From positions 2,224,789 through 2,245,393 of the forward strand of contig CP070731.1 of the NCBI GenBank assembly GCA_020347545.1: a stretch of DNA of 20,605 nucleotides, written 5' to 3'. The first letter of the stretch is position 1. Each line of letters opens with the position of its first letter. The notes under the pieces were generated by a model. It was not told the DNA's origin, did no database searches, and saw only the letters and a program-made list of their open reading frames with translations. Both the position numbers and the translations under genes were made by a program. Origin of the DNA: Flavobacteriaceae bacterium. GTDB lineage: Bacteria; Bacteroidota; Bacteroidia; Flavobacteriales; Flavobacteriaceae. Shown here piece by piece: positions 13,610 through 20,605 of the stretch.

Positions 13610-14782
13610 ATGACAAAGAAGAGAGAGTTTGAAACAGAAGCAATAAGGCAGCAAATTCCACGATCAGGATTTTCTGAACACACCAGTGCCATGTATGTGA
13701 CATCAAGTTTTGTTTTTGATGATGCCGAAGACATGAGGGCTTCCTTTGCGGAAGAAAAGGAAAAGAACATTTACAGTCGTTTTTCAAATCCGAACAACAC
13801 TGAATTTGTAGACAAAATAGTGGCTATGGAAGGTGCAGAAAGCGGGTACGCCTTCGCTTCAGGAATGGCAGCAATTTTTTCCACTTTTGGAGCTTTGTTG
13901 AGCAGCGGTGATCATATCCTTTCAGCACGCTCGGTATTCGGTTCGACACATTCGCTGTTTACCAAGTTTTTCCCAAAATGGGGTATTGAAACCAGTTATT
14001 TCAACATCAATGAGGCTGAAAGTCTTGAATCATTAATCAGGCCTAATACGAAGATCATTTATGCGGAAACCCCTACGAATCCGGGATTGGAAATCATCGA
14101 CTTGGAATATCTCGGAAAAATTGCCAAAAAGAACGGAATTCTGCTGGTAATAGACAACTGTTTCGCAACCCCATATTTACAACAGCCGATCAAATTTGGA
14201 GCGGACCTGGTGGTGCATTCGGCAACCAAGCTGATTGACGGTCAGGGAAGGGTTCTCGGTGGAGTCACGGTTGGCAAAACAGATCTCATACGAGAAATTT
14301 ATTTATTCTCAAGAAACACAGGCCCCTCCTTATCACCCTTTAACTCGTGGATATTATCTAAAAGTCTTGAAACGCTAAGTGTAAGGGTAGACAGGCATTG
14401 TGAGAATGCATTGGCACTGGCCGAGTTTCTTGAAGGGCACGAGAAAGTATCAAAGGTGAGGTATCCCTTTTTGAAATCCCACCCTCAATATGACATTGCC
14501 GTGAAGCAGATGAAGAAAGGTGGAAATATAGTCGCTTTTGAGGTAAAAGGAGGCTTACAGGGAGGACAGGACTTTCTAAACAGGATTCAAATGTGTTCTT
14601 TGTCAGCAAATTTGGGGGATACGAGAACCATCGTAACGCACCCTGCTACCTCTACACACAGTAAACTGTCGGCAGAGGAAAGACAGATCGTAGGAATAAC
14701 CGATGGATTAATAAGAGTATCAACAGGATTGGAAAATATTTCAGATATTGTAGAAGACTTGTCACAGGCTTTAAACTACTAG
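13610..14782 (+). CDS. metZ: Trans-sulfuration family PLP enzyme, O-succinylhomoserine sulfhydrylase type
   Basis: A 390-residue Cys/Met metabolism PLP enzyme. The PLP lysine is Lys207 in HSATKLIDGQGRVLGG, a segment typical of MetZ (HSATKYIDGQGRVLGG); other motifs are SRFSNPN (56-62), ASGMAAI (83-89) and IDNCFATP (181-188). MetZ makes homocysteine from O-succinyl- or O-acetylhomoserine and sulfide. In this operon the upstream MetX domain suggests the acetyl ester. It starts 38 bases after the fusion gene with no terminator between, and 4 bases separate it from the next ORF. A cystathionine gamma-synthase or lyase activity cannot be ruled out from motifs alone. With MetY nearby, two homocysteine-forming enzymes coexist under different RNA control. 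Confidence 0.85.
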   Translation: MTKKREFETEAIRQQIPRSGFSEHTSAMYVTSSFVFDDAEDMRASFAEEKEKNIYSRFSNPNNTEFVDKIVAMEGAESGYAFASGMAAIFSTFGALLSSGDHILSARSVFGSTHSLFTKFFPKWGIETSYFNINEAESLESLIRPNTKIIYAETPTNPGLEIIDLEYLGKIAKKNGILLVIDNCFATPYLQQPIKFGADLVVHSATKLIDGQGRVLGGVTVGKTDLIREIYLFSRNTGPSLSPFNSWILSKSLETLSVRVDRHCENALALAEFLEGHEKVSKVRYPFLKSHPQYDIAVKQMKKGGNIVAFEVKGGLQGGQDFLNRIQMCSLSANLGDTRTIVTHPATSTHSKLSAEERQIVGITDGLIRVSTGLENISDIVEDLSQALNY

Positions 14783-14786
14783 TATC

Positions 14787-15035
14787 ATGATTTTATTTCG
14801 TTCCAAAAATGATAAATATTACAAAAGAGGAGAAACAAAAAGAAGGAGTATAGTTAAAGCATTTACCTGGAGGACCCTGGGGACACTGGATACCATAGTG
14901 ATCTCCTATTTCCTTACGGGAGAAATAAAAACAGCCGTATCCATTGGCGGCATTGAAATCTTTACCAAAATGTTTTTATACTTTTTTCACGAAAGAATAT
15001 GGAATTTTATCAAATGGGGTAAAAGAGGAATATGA
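14787..15035 (+). CDS. DUF2061 small membrane protein
   Basis: An 82-residue protein with the DUF2061 core RSIVKAFTWRTLGTLDT (about 22-38) followed by two hydrophobic stretches (about 36-52 and 59-71). The family has no established function but often sits beside sulfur assimilation genes. Here it is tightly placed: 4 bases after metZ, and its stop overlaps the start of metH by ATGA, so it is translated as part of the methionine operon. A role in sulfate or sulfide handling is possible by association only. Confidence 0.85.
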   Translation: MILFRSKNDKYYKRGETKRRSIVKAFTWRTLGTLDTIVISYFLTGEIKTAVSIGGIEIFTKMFLYFFHERIWNFIKWGKRGI

Positions 15036-16039
15036 GAGAAAAATTAGAAGAAATTTTAAAAGAAAGAATATTGATTTTAGACGGTGCGATGGGTACTATG
15101 ATCCAGGATTACAAGTTTACAGAAGAAGATTATCGGGGCGAACGGTTCAAAGACTTTGAAGTACTCTTAAAAGGGAATAATGATCTTTTGTCTTTGACGC
15201 AGCCGGATGCCATCAAGGAGATTCACCGGAAATACCTTGAGGCCGGGGCAGATATTATAGAGACCAATACCTTTTCTGGAACTACCATAGCCATGGCCGA
15301 TTATGCCATGGAGAATCTGGTTTATGAATTGAATTATGAATCGGCAAGACTGGCGAGAGAAGCAGCACAGGAATATACAGCAAAGGATCCGTCCAAGCCA
15401 CGATTTGTGGCAGGTTCCATGGGCCCTACAAATAAGACGGCAAGCATGTCTCCGGACGTCAATGATCCGGGCTTTAGAGGGGTAACCTTTGATGAATTAA
15501 GGCTTGCTTATAAACAGCAGGGAGAAGCGCTTTTGGATGGAGGAGCGGATTTGTTGCTGGTGGAAACGGTATTTGACACCCTGAATGCAAAAGCCGCCTT
15601 ATATGCCATTGAAGAGATTAAAGAAGAGCGCGGAATTGATGTTCCAATTATGCTAAGCGGAACTATTACGGATGCCAGTGGAAGGACCTTATCTGGGCAA
15701 ACAGCAGAAGCATTTTTGATATCGGTTTCACATATTCCATTGTTCACTATTGGGTTCAATTGTGCCCTCGGAGCAAACTTGCTGCAACCCCACCTCGAAG
15801 CCATCGCACCTAAAACCGATATTGCCATCTCGGCGCATCCCAATGCGGGACTTCCCAATGCTTTTGGAGAATACGATGAAAGCCCTGAGCAAATGGCAGG
15901 ACAGATTGAGGCATATATGCAACGCAATCTGGTAAATATTGTGGGAGGTTGCTGCGGAACTACGCCTGAGCATATCAGAGCCATAGCTGAGACTGCGGCC
16001 AGATATAAACCCAGACAAACAGAAGCCATAGAAAGTTAA
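15032..16039 (+). CDS. metH: Methionine synthase, homocysteine-binding part (split MetH, N-terminal protein)
   Basis: This 335-residue protein equals the first domain of B12-dependent methionine synthase: a zinc barrel that binds homocysteine and accepts the methyl group from cobalamin. It contains ILDGAMGTMIQ (about 14-24), GSMGPTNKTAS, and the three zinc cysteines Cys244 (GFNCALG) and Cys307/Cys308 (VGGCCGTTP). The remaining domains are in the next gene, so the enzyme must assemble from two chains. The start overlaps DUF2061 by four bases. A stand-alone homocysteine methyltransferase is less likely given the neighbour that lacks exactly this domain. Confidence 0.93.
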   Translation: MREKLEEILKERILILDGAMGTMIQDYKFTEEDYRGERFKDFEVLLKGNNDLLSLTQPDAIKEIHRKYLEAGADIIETNTFSGTTIAMADYAMENLVYELNYESARLAREAAQEYTAKDPSKPRFVAGSMGPTNKTASMSPDVNDPGFRGVTFDELRLAYKQQGEALLDGGADLLLVETVFDTLNAKAALYAIEEIKEERGIDVPIMLSGTITDASGRTLSGQTAEAFLISVSHIPLFTIGFNCALGANLLQPHLEAIAPKTDIAISAHPNAGLPNAFGEYDESPEQMAGQIEAYMQRNLVNIVGGCCGTTPEHIRAIAETAARYKPRQTEAIES

Positions 16040-16095
16040 AGATGAATGAGAAGCAAAATCAGGAAGAAATCTTGATTTGGAATCATGTTTGAAAA

Positions 16096-18765
16096 ATGAA
16101 AAGAGAAAAGAAAAAATATTTAAAACTATCAGGGCTTGAGCCATTGGTGCTGAATGAGAACAGCAACTTCATCAATGTTGGAGAGAGAACCAATGTTGCA
16201 GGCTCAAGGAAGTTTCTGCGTTTGATCAAAGAAGAGAAGTTTGATGAGGCACTGGATATTGCGAGGCATCAGGTTGACGGAGGGGCACAGATCATCGACA
16301 TCAATATGGATGACGGACTTATCGATGGTAAAACAGCTATGGTCAGATTTATGAACCTGATCGCTGCAGAACCGGATATCTGCCGGGTTCCAATTATGAT
16401 AGACAGTTCCAAATGGGAGATTATTGAAGCAGGGCTTCAGGTTGCTCAGGGGAAATGTGTTGTCAATTCTATTTCTCTTAAAGAAGGAGAAGAAAGGTTC
16501 ATCTGGGAAGCCACCAGAATCAAAAGATACGGGGCCGCAGTGATTGTAATGGCGTTCGATGAGGTAGGCCAGGCAGATAATTACGAGAGAAGAATTGAGA
16601 TTGCCAAAAGATCCTATGATATCCTGGTCAATCGTGTTGGATTTGCCAGTGAGGATATCATTTTTGACCTGAATATTTTTCCGGTTGCCACCGGTATGGA
16701 TGAACATCGAAGAAATGCCATCGACTTTATCGAAGCCACACAGTGGGTCAGAGAAAATCTGCCGAATGTAAATGTAAGCGGAGGAGTGAGTAATGTTTCG
16801 TTTTCATTCAGAGGGAATAACACGGTACGAGAAGCCATGCATTCAGTTTTTCTTTATCACGCCATTAAGGCGGGTATGAATATGGGAATTGTAAATCCGA
16901 CCATGCTGGAGGTTTATGACGAAATTCCAAAAGATCTGCTCGAATATGTTGAGGATGTGATGCTGGACCGAAGAGAAGATGCAACTGAAAGGCTGCTGGA
17001 ATTTGCGCAGACCGTCAAAGGAACTAAAAAGACAGAGGTTGAGGATCAGGAATGGAGAAAAGGAGTCTTACAGGATAGAATTACGCATGCCCTGGTGAAG
17101 GGAATCGATAGTTTTATCATTGAAGATGTTGAAGAGGCAAGACAATCCGTAGAAAGGCCTATTGAGGTTATTGAGGGTCAACTGATGAAAGGAATGGACG
17201 TTGTGGGTGACCTGTTTGGTTCGGGCAAGATGTTTTTGCCACAGGTTGTAAAATCGGCACGTGTCATGAAAAAGGCAGTGGCCTATCTGAACCCCTTTAT
17301 TGAAGCAGAAAAAGGTGAGACTCAAAAGTCTTTGGGTAAAGTGTTGCTGGCAACTGTAAAGGGTGATGTTCATGATATTGGGAAAAATATCGTCAGTGTG
17401 GTTTTGGGTTGTAATAATTATGAAATTGTAGATCTGGGAGTGATGGTACCTCCAGAGAAAATTATTGATACCGCGATAAAGGAGAATGTAGATGCGATTG
17501 GTTTATCCGGACTCATTACCCCCTCACTTGATGAAATGGTTTACCTGGCGAAAGAAATGGAGCGAAGAAAACTTGATATTCCTTTGTTAATTGGCGGAGC
17601 CACCACATCAAAGGCGCATACGGTTGTTAAGATAGATACGGAATATAAAAATGCGGTAATTCATGTTAATGACGCTTCAAGGGCCGTGACTGTGGTAGGA
17701 GATCTTCTCAATAAAAGTTCAGTGAACCAGTATGTGGCGGATTTGAAAAAGGATTATGAGGCTTTTAGGGAAAAGTTCTTGAAACGAGGAAAAACCAAAC
17801 GTTATGTAAGTCTGGAAGACGCCAGGTCCAACAAGTTTAAAATTGACTGGGAAAATACTTCGATCAAAAAACCCAAAGAGATGGGAATTCAAGCGCTGAA
17901 GCAAATCAGTCTAAAAGAATTGTTGCCCTTTTTTGATTGGCAACCGTTTTTTATTTCCTGGGACCTGCACGGAAAATTCCCTGAAATCCTTAAAGATGTG
18001 GTTGTGGGTCAACAGGCTACACAGCTCTACGAAGATGCACAGAAAATGATCGAAAAGATCATCTCAAAACAGCTTTTCAAGGCCAGGGCCATCTTCGGGC
18101 TTTTTGAGGCGAATTCGGTGGATGAGGATGATATTTTGATAAGTAAAAACAAGAAAGAAATAGTTCGATTCAGAACCCTGAGACAGCAGTTGCATAAAAA
18201 GCAAGGTGTCCCAAATTATGCCTTATCAGATTTTGTTGCCCCGGTTGATTCGGTTCAGGATTATTTAGGAGCATTTTGTGTTGCCATTTTTGGAGCCGAA
18301 GAACTGGCGAGCCAATTCAAAGAAGAACATGATGATTACAATGCAATTCTTGTTCAAGCCATAGCTGACAGGTTTGCAGAGGCCTTTGCCGAGTATCTTC
18401 ATAAAAAGATCAGGATAAAACACTGGGGCTATTCAGAAAATGAAAATCTTGATAATCAGGATTTAATTAAGGAGGCCTATACAGGAATAAGGCCTGCACC
18501 AGGCTATCCCGCCTGTCCGGATCATCTGGAAAAAGATACAATCTGGGAACTGCTGGATGTTGAAAAGGTCATCGGGGTAAAGCTAACTGAAAGTAGAGCC
18601 ATGTGGCCTGCCGCGGCGGTATCTGGATATTATTTCGCCAATCCTGAAGCCAAATATTTCGGCCTGGGTAAGATAAAGGAGGATCAGGTTGTGGATTATG
18701 CAAATAGAAAAGGAATTACAAAGGAAGCGGCTGTGAAGTGGCTGCAACCCAATTTATCATTTTAA
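16096..18765 (+). CDS. metH: Methionine synthase, folate-, cobalamin- and SAM-binding part (split MetH, C-terminal protein)
   Basis: 889 residues carry the other three MetH modules. The methyl-THF (pterin) barrel is about 24-290, starting FINVGERTNVAGSRKF. The B12 cap and binding domains are about 320-560, with the cobalt-ligand His426 in GDVHDIGKN and the GLSGLITPSLDEM loop. The reactivation domain that binds SAM is about 590-889, with RPAPGYPACPDH and ESRAMWPAAAVSGYYF. It methylates homocysteine with the partner protein. The gap to the first part is 56 bases. Having the reactivation domain means it should need a flavodoxin-type reductant, which is not in the window. Confidence 0.95.
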   Translation: MKREKKKYLKLSGLEPLVLNENSNFINVGERTNVAGSRKFLRLIKEEKFDEALDIARHQVDGGAQIIDINMDDGLIDGKTAMVRFMNLIAAEPDICRVPIMIDSSKWEIIEAGLQVAQGKCVVNSISLKEGEERFIWEATRIKRYGAAVIVMAFDEVGQADNYERRIEIAKRSYDILVNRVGFASEDIIFDLNIFPVATGMDEHRRNAIDFIEATQWVRENLPNVNVSGGVSNVSFSFRGNNTVREAMHSVFLYHAIKAGMNMGIVNPTMLEVYDEIPKDLLEYVEDVMLDRREDATERLLEFAQTVKGTKKTEVEDQEWRKGVLQDRITHALVKGIDSFIIEDVEEARQSVERPIEVIEGQLMKGMDVVGDLFGSGKMFLPQVVKSARVMKKAVAYLNPFIEAEKGETQKSLGKVLLATVKGDVHDIGKNIVSVVLGCNNYEIVDLGVMVPPEKIIDTAIKENVDAIGLSGLITPSLDEMVYLAKEMERRKLDIPLLIGGATTSKAHTVVKIDTEYKNAVIHVNDASRAVTVVGDLLNKSSVNQYVADLKKDYEAFREKFLKRGKTKRYVSLEDARSNKFKIDWENTSIKKPKEMGIQALKQISLKELLPFFDWQPFFISWDLHGKFPEILKDVVVGQQATQLYEDAQKMIEKIISKQLFKARAIFGLFEANSVDEDDILISKNKKEIVRFRTLRQQLHKKQGVPNYALSDFVAPVDSVQDYLGAFCVAIFGAEELASQFKEEHDDYNAILVQAIADRFAEAFAEYLHKKIRIKHWGYSENENLDNQDLIKEAYTGIRPAPGYPACPDHLEKDTIWELLDVEKVIGVKLTESRAMWPAAAVSGYYFANPEAKYFGLGKIKEDQVVDYANRKGITKEAAVKWLQPNLSF

Positions 18766-18770
18766 CAAGA

Positions 18771-19727
18771 ATGAAAGTAACAGAACATATAAAGAATGCA
18801 CAAGGAAAAAGTCTTTTTTCCTTTGAAATTGTACCCCCTCAGAAGGGACAAAATATTCAAAAGCTCTATGATAATATAGACCCTTTGATGGAGTTTAAAC
18901 CTCCATTTATTGATGTCACGACCTCGCGTGAAGAGCACGTATACATTAAAAAAGAAGGAGGTTTGCTGGAACGTAAAGTAACTCGTATGAGGCCGGGAAC
19001 CGTTGGTATTTGTGCTTCGCTGATGCATAAGTACCAAGTAGATACTGTGCCCCATGTTCTATGTGGAGGATTTACAAAGGAAGAAACGGAATATGTATTG
19101 GTTGACTGTCATTATCTTGGAATCGATAATGTTATGGCATTAAGGGGAGATGCACGGAAAGATGAGGCCTATTTTATGCCAAGCAATGAAGGAAATAAGT
19201 ATGCTTCAGAACTCGTTACGCAGATCAATAATCTGAACAAAGGAATTTATCTTCATGATATTATTGAAGCAACGTATAAAGCGGATTTTTGCATTGGTGT
19301 GGCGGGTTATCCCGAAAAGCATATGGAATCTCCAAGTATGCAGGCAGACCTTCGCAGGTTAAAAGAAAAGGTGGAGGCTGGTGCTGAATACGTGGTAACC
19401 CAGATGTTTTTTGACAATCAAAAGTATTTTGAGTTTATCGAGGCAGCCAGGGCGATGGGAATCGAAGTGCCGATCATTCCTGGAATTAAACCAGTAGCCG
19501 TAAAGAGGCATTTAAGTATTTTACCCCAGGTCTTTAGTCTTGATCTTCCGGATGCGCTGGTAAGTGAAATAGAGAAATGTAAAGATAACAGAGAGGTCAG
19601 ACAGGTAGGCATCGATTGGGCGATTCAACAATCAAAGGAACTGGTGAAAGCCGGAGTACCCGTGGTCCATTATTATTCAATGGGAAAATCAGACAATATA
19701 AAGGCAATCGCCAGGGAAGTTTTTTAA
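18771..19727 (+). CDS. metF: 5,10-methylenetetrahydrofolate reductase
   Basis: A flavin enzyme that makes 5-methyl-THF, the methyl donor for MetH. The chosen ATG at 18771 gives 318 residues, right for the family, and lies 5 bases after metH; a longer frame from GTG 18738 would overlap metH and adds an unrelated leader. Motifs are FSFEIVPPQKG near the N-terminus (catalytic-side Glu), NVMALRGDARKDE, CIGVAGYPEKHMESPS and TQMFFDN, all typical of MetF. It is the last gene of the SAM-I unit; an AAACCGGTTT palindrome with a T run lies at the stop but is not a convincing terminator. Confidence 0.95.
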   Translation: MKVTEHIKNAQGKSLFSFEIVPPQKGQNIQKLYDNIDPLMEFKPPFIDVTTSREEHVYIKKEGGLLERKVTRMRPGTVGICASLMHKYQVDTVPHVLCGGFTKEETEYVLVDCHYLGIDNVMALRGDARKDEAYFMPSNEGNKYASELVTQINNLNKGIYLHDIIEATYKADFCIGVAGYPEKHMESPSMQADLRRLKEKVEAGAEYVVTQMFFDNQKYFEFIEAARAMGIEVPIIPGIKPVAVKRHLSILPQVFSLDLPDALVSEIEKCKDNREVRQVGIDWAIQQSKELVKAGVPVVHYYSMGKSDNIKAIAREVF

Positions 19728-19810
19728 ACCGGTTTTTTATATTTAATCTTGAGGAATTCCCAAAATGAATCAATTATGTAAATATCACTATAAGAAAAAT
19801 AGATTTTTAA

Positions 19811-19844
19811 TTGGTCGCAAAGGAAAAATAATTTCATATTTTTG
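19811..19844 (+). promoter_or_regulatory. Predicted trxA promoter
   Basis: TATTTTTG (19837-19844) matches TAnnTTTG exactly; TTG at 19811-19813 is the -33 candidate, 23 bases upstream. The start would be near 19850, 35 bases before trxA, giving trxA its own control outside the methionine operon. Confidence 0.5.
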
Positions 19845-19885
19845 TGCTCTAATTAAATGACAAGAAAAATTTAAACTATAAAATT

Positions 19886-20203
19886 ATGGCAATAGAAGTA
19901 ACAGATGCTAATTTTGAAGAGGTTGTGTTGAACTCAGACAAACCTGTATTGGTTGATTTTTGGGCAGCTTGGTGTGGACCATGTAGAATGTTGGCTCCGA
20001 TCGTGGAAGAGTTGGACAAGGATTTTGACGATAAAGCAAAGATTGTCAAGGTTGATGTAGATGCGCATCAGGAATTTGCTGCCAAATATGGTGTAAGAAA
20101 CATTCCAACGGTTTTGATCTTTAAAGGAGGAGAAGTAGCTGATAAGCAAGTTGGTGTTGCACCGAAGAATGTGTATACAGAGAAACTGAACGCTCTTTTA
20201 TAA
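19886..20203 (+). CDS. trxA: Thioredoxin
   Basis: A 105-residue cytoplasmic thioredoxin with the redox site WCGPC (Cys30, Cys33) after VLVDFWAA, and the cis-proline loop RNIPTVLIFKGG. It reduces protein disulfides and donates electrons to ribonucleotide reductase and to sulfur assimilation and Msr enzymes. No signal peptide is present. It is monocistronic, with a promoter box before and a strong terminator after. Confidence 0.97.
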   Translation: MAIEVTDANFEEVVLNSDKPVLVDFWAAWCGPCRMLAPIVEELDKDFDDKAKIVKVDVDAHQEFAAKYGVRNIPTVLIFKGGEVADKQVGVAPKNVYTEKLNALL

Positions 20204-20225
20204 AAGAACATTTTCAATAAAAGAT

Positions 20226-20259
20226 AAAAGGTCTGACCGGGAGGGTCAGACCTTTTTTT
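20226..20259 (+). terminator. Intrinsic terminator after trxA
   Basis: A 13-bp perfect, GC-rich stem (20226-20238 with 20244-20256, 5-base loop) is followed by T through 20259. Confidence 0.93.
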
Positions 20260-20296
20260 ATAACCGCTTTTAAACATTTCTCCTTATTTTTGAATC

Positions 20297-20605
20297 ATGA
20301 CCAAAGTCGATTTAAGTCAGATCAGGGAGATTCCCAATATTGAATTGCTCGCCAAACAGGTGGTTGAAGGATTTATCACCGGTATGCATAAAAGCCCTTT
20401 TCATGGGTTTTCGGTAGAATTTGCCGAACACAGACTTTATAATAAGGGTGAGAGCACAAGGCATATAGACTGGAAGCTCTTTGCAAAGACCGAAAAATTG
20501 TTCATTAAACGATACGAAGAGGAAACCAACTTAAGAAGTCATATTATCATTGACAACTCTTCCTCGATGCATTATCCCAAAATGAAGAAAATTACAATTG
20601 ATGAC
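20297..20605 (+). CDS. DUF58 domain protein, N-terminal part (runs off the window)
   Basis: The first 103 codons are present and open to the window edge. The DUF58 signature is visible: GFSVEFAEHRLYNKGESTR, then HIDWKLFAKTEKLFIKRYEEE, and the start of a vWA-like site DNSSSMHYP. DUF58 proteins are usually encoded next to MoxR ATPases and Bat proteins in Bacteroidetes and act in protein complex or metal-centre assembly; those neighbours would be outside this window. A perfect TATTTTTG box at 20285-20292 lies so close to the ATG that the mRNA could begin at the start codon. Confidence 0.88.
   Translation, partial: MTKVDLSQIREIPNIELLAKQVVEGFITGMHKSPFHGFSVEFAEHRLYNKGESTRHIDWKLFAKTEKLFIKRYEEETNLRSHIIIDNSSSMHYPKMKKITIDD

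Noticed and set aside
18738..18770. Earlier GTG start for metF overlapping metH
   Set aside because: The added 11 residues do not resemble MetF, and ATG 18771 gives the normal length and a 5-base gap typical of this operon.
19726..19740. AAACCGGTTT palindrome with T run after metF as a terminator
   Set aside because: A perfect palindrome without a loop; folding would leave about three pairs. The end of the methionine transcript remains unassigned.
1..20605. CRISPR array, insertion sequence, prophage or defence system
   Set aside because: No regularly spaced repeats, transposase or integrase motifs, terminal inverted repeats or defence-type proteins were found; all larger genes are housekeeping or metabolic.

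Overview
The window is a 20.6 kb chromosomal stretch of a member of the Bacteroidetes, most likely a flavobacterium (Flavobacteriia). The evidence is AT-rich DNA, few Shine-Dalgarno sites, promoter-like TAnnTTTG elements of the Bacteroidetes sigma factor, and lineage-typical proteins: an ExbB with a signal peptide next to two ExbDs, a MetH split into two genes, and a MetX-aspartokinase-homoserine dehydrogenase fusion. Nothing looks like a mobile element, prophage or CRISPR array.

Left part (1-5150): the 3' end of a biotin carboxylase gene (accC) and its terminator; an Lrp/AsnC regulator; a convergent membrane zinc metallopeptidase; a type I L-asparaginase; tRNA-Ser(GGA); and a four-gene operon of exbB, a four-helix membrane protein, exbD and exbD (proton-motive-force energiser for TonB-dependent outer membrane transport). 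A bidirectional terminator closes it. Middle minus-strand part (5201-8140): a deoxynucleoside kinase, a secreted protein of unknown function, and metK (S-adenosylmethionine synthetase).

Right part (8200-19727): the methionine region. metY (O-acetylhomoserine sulfhydrylase) is followed by a roughly 9.6 kb run, metX-aspartokinase-homoserine dehydrogenase fusion > metZ > DUF2061 > metH N-part > metH C-part > metF. Together these cover aspartate > homoserine > O-acetylhomoserine > homocysteine > methionine, except the aspartate-semialdehyde dehydrogenase step. MetF supplies methyl-THF to MetH, and divergent metK turns methionine into SAM. trxA and the start of a DUF58 gene end the window.

The most interesting content is regulatory RNA between 8000 and 10155. 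(1) The metK leader has a SAM-II-like pseudoknot and a hairpin that cannot coexist with it. (2) The metY leader starts with a TAnnTTTG promoter, then a 23-codon methionine-rich ORF (MMM codons), a pause-type hairpin, an antiterminator helix and a strong terminator. This is a complete leader-peptide attenuator layout that would sense charged tRNA-Met. (3) Between this attenuator and metY lies a second SAM-II/SAM-V-like pseudoknot with a long loop, directly followed by seven U. metY would therefore be controlled in series by methionyl-tRNA and by SAM. (4) The metX fusion operon has a clear SAM-I (S-box) riboswitch, followed by a small upstream ORF whose ATG lies in a hairpin loop and whose stop overlaps the TTG start of the fusion gene. 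All RNA claims come from reading base pairing by eye and are untested.
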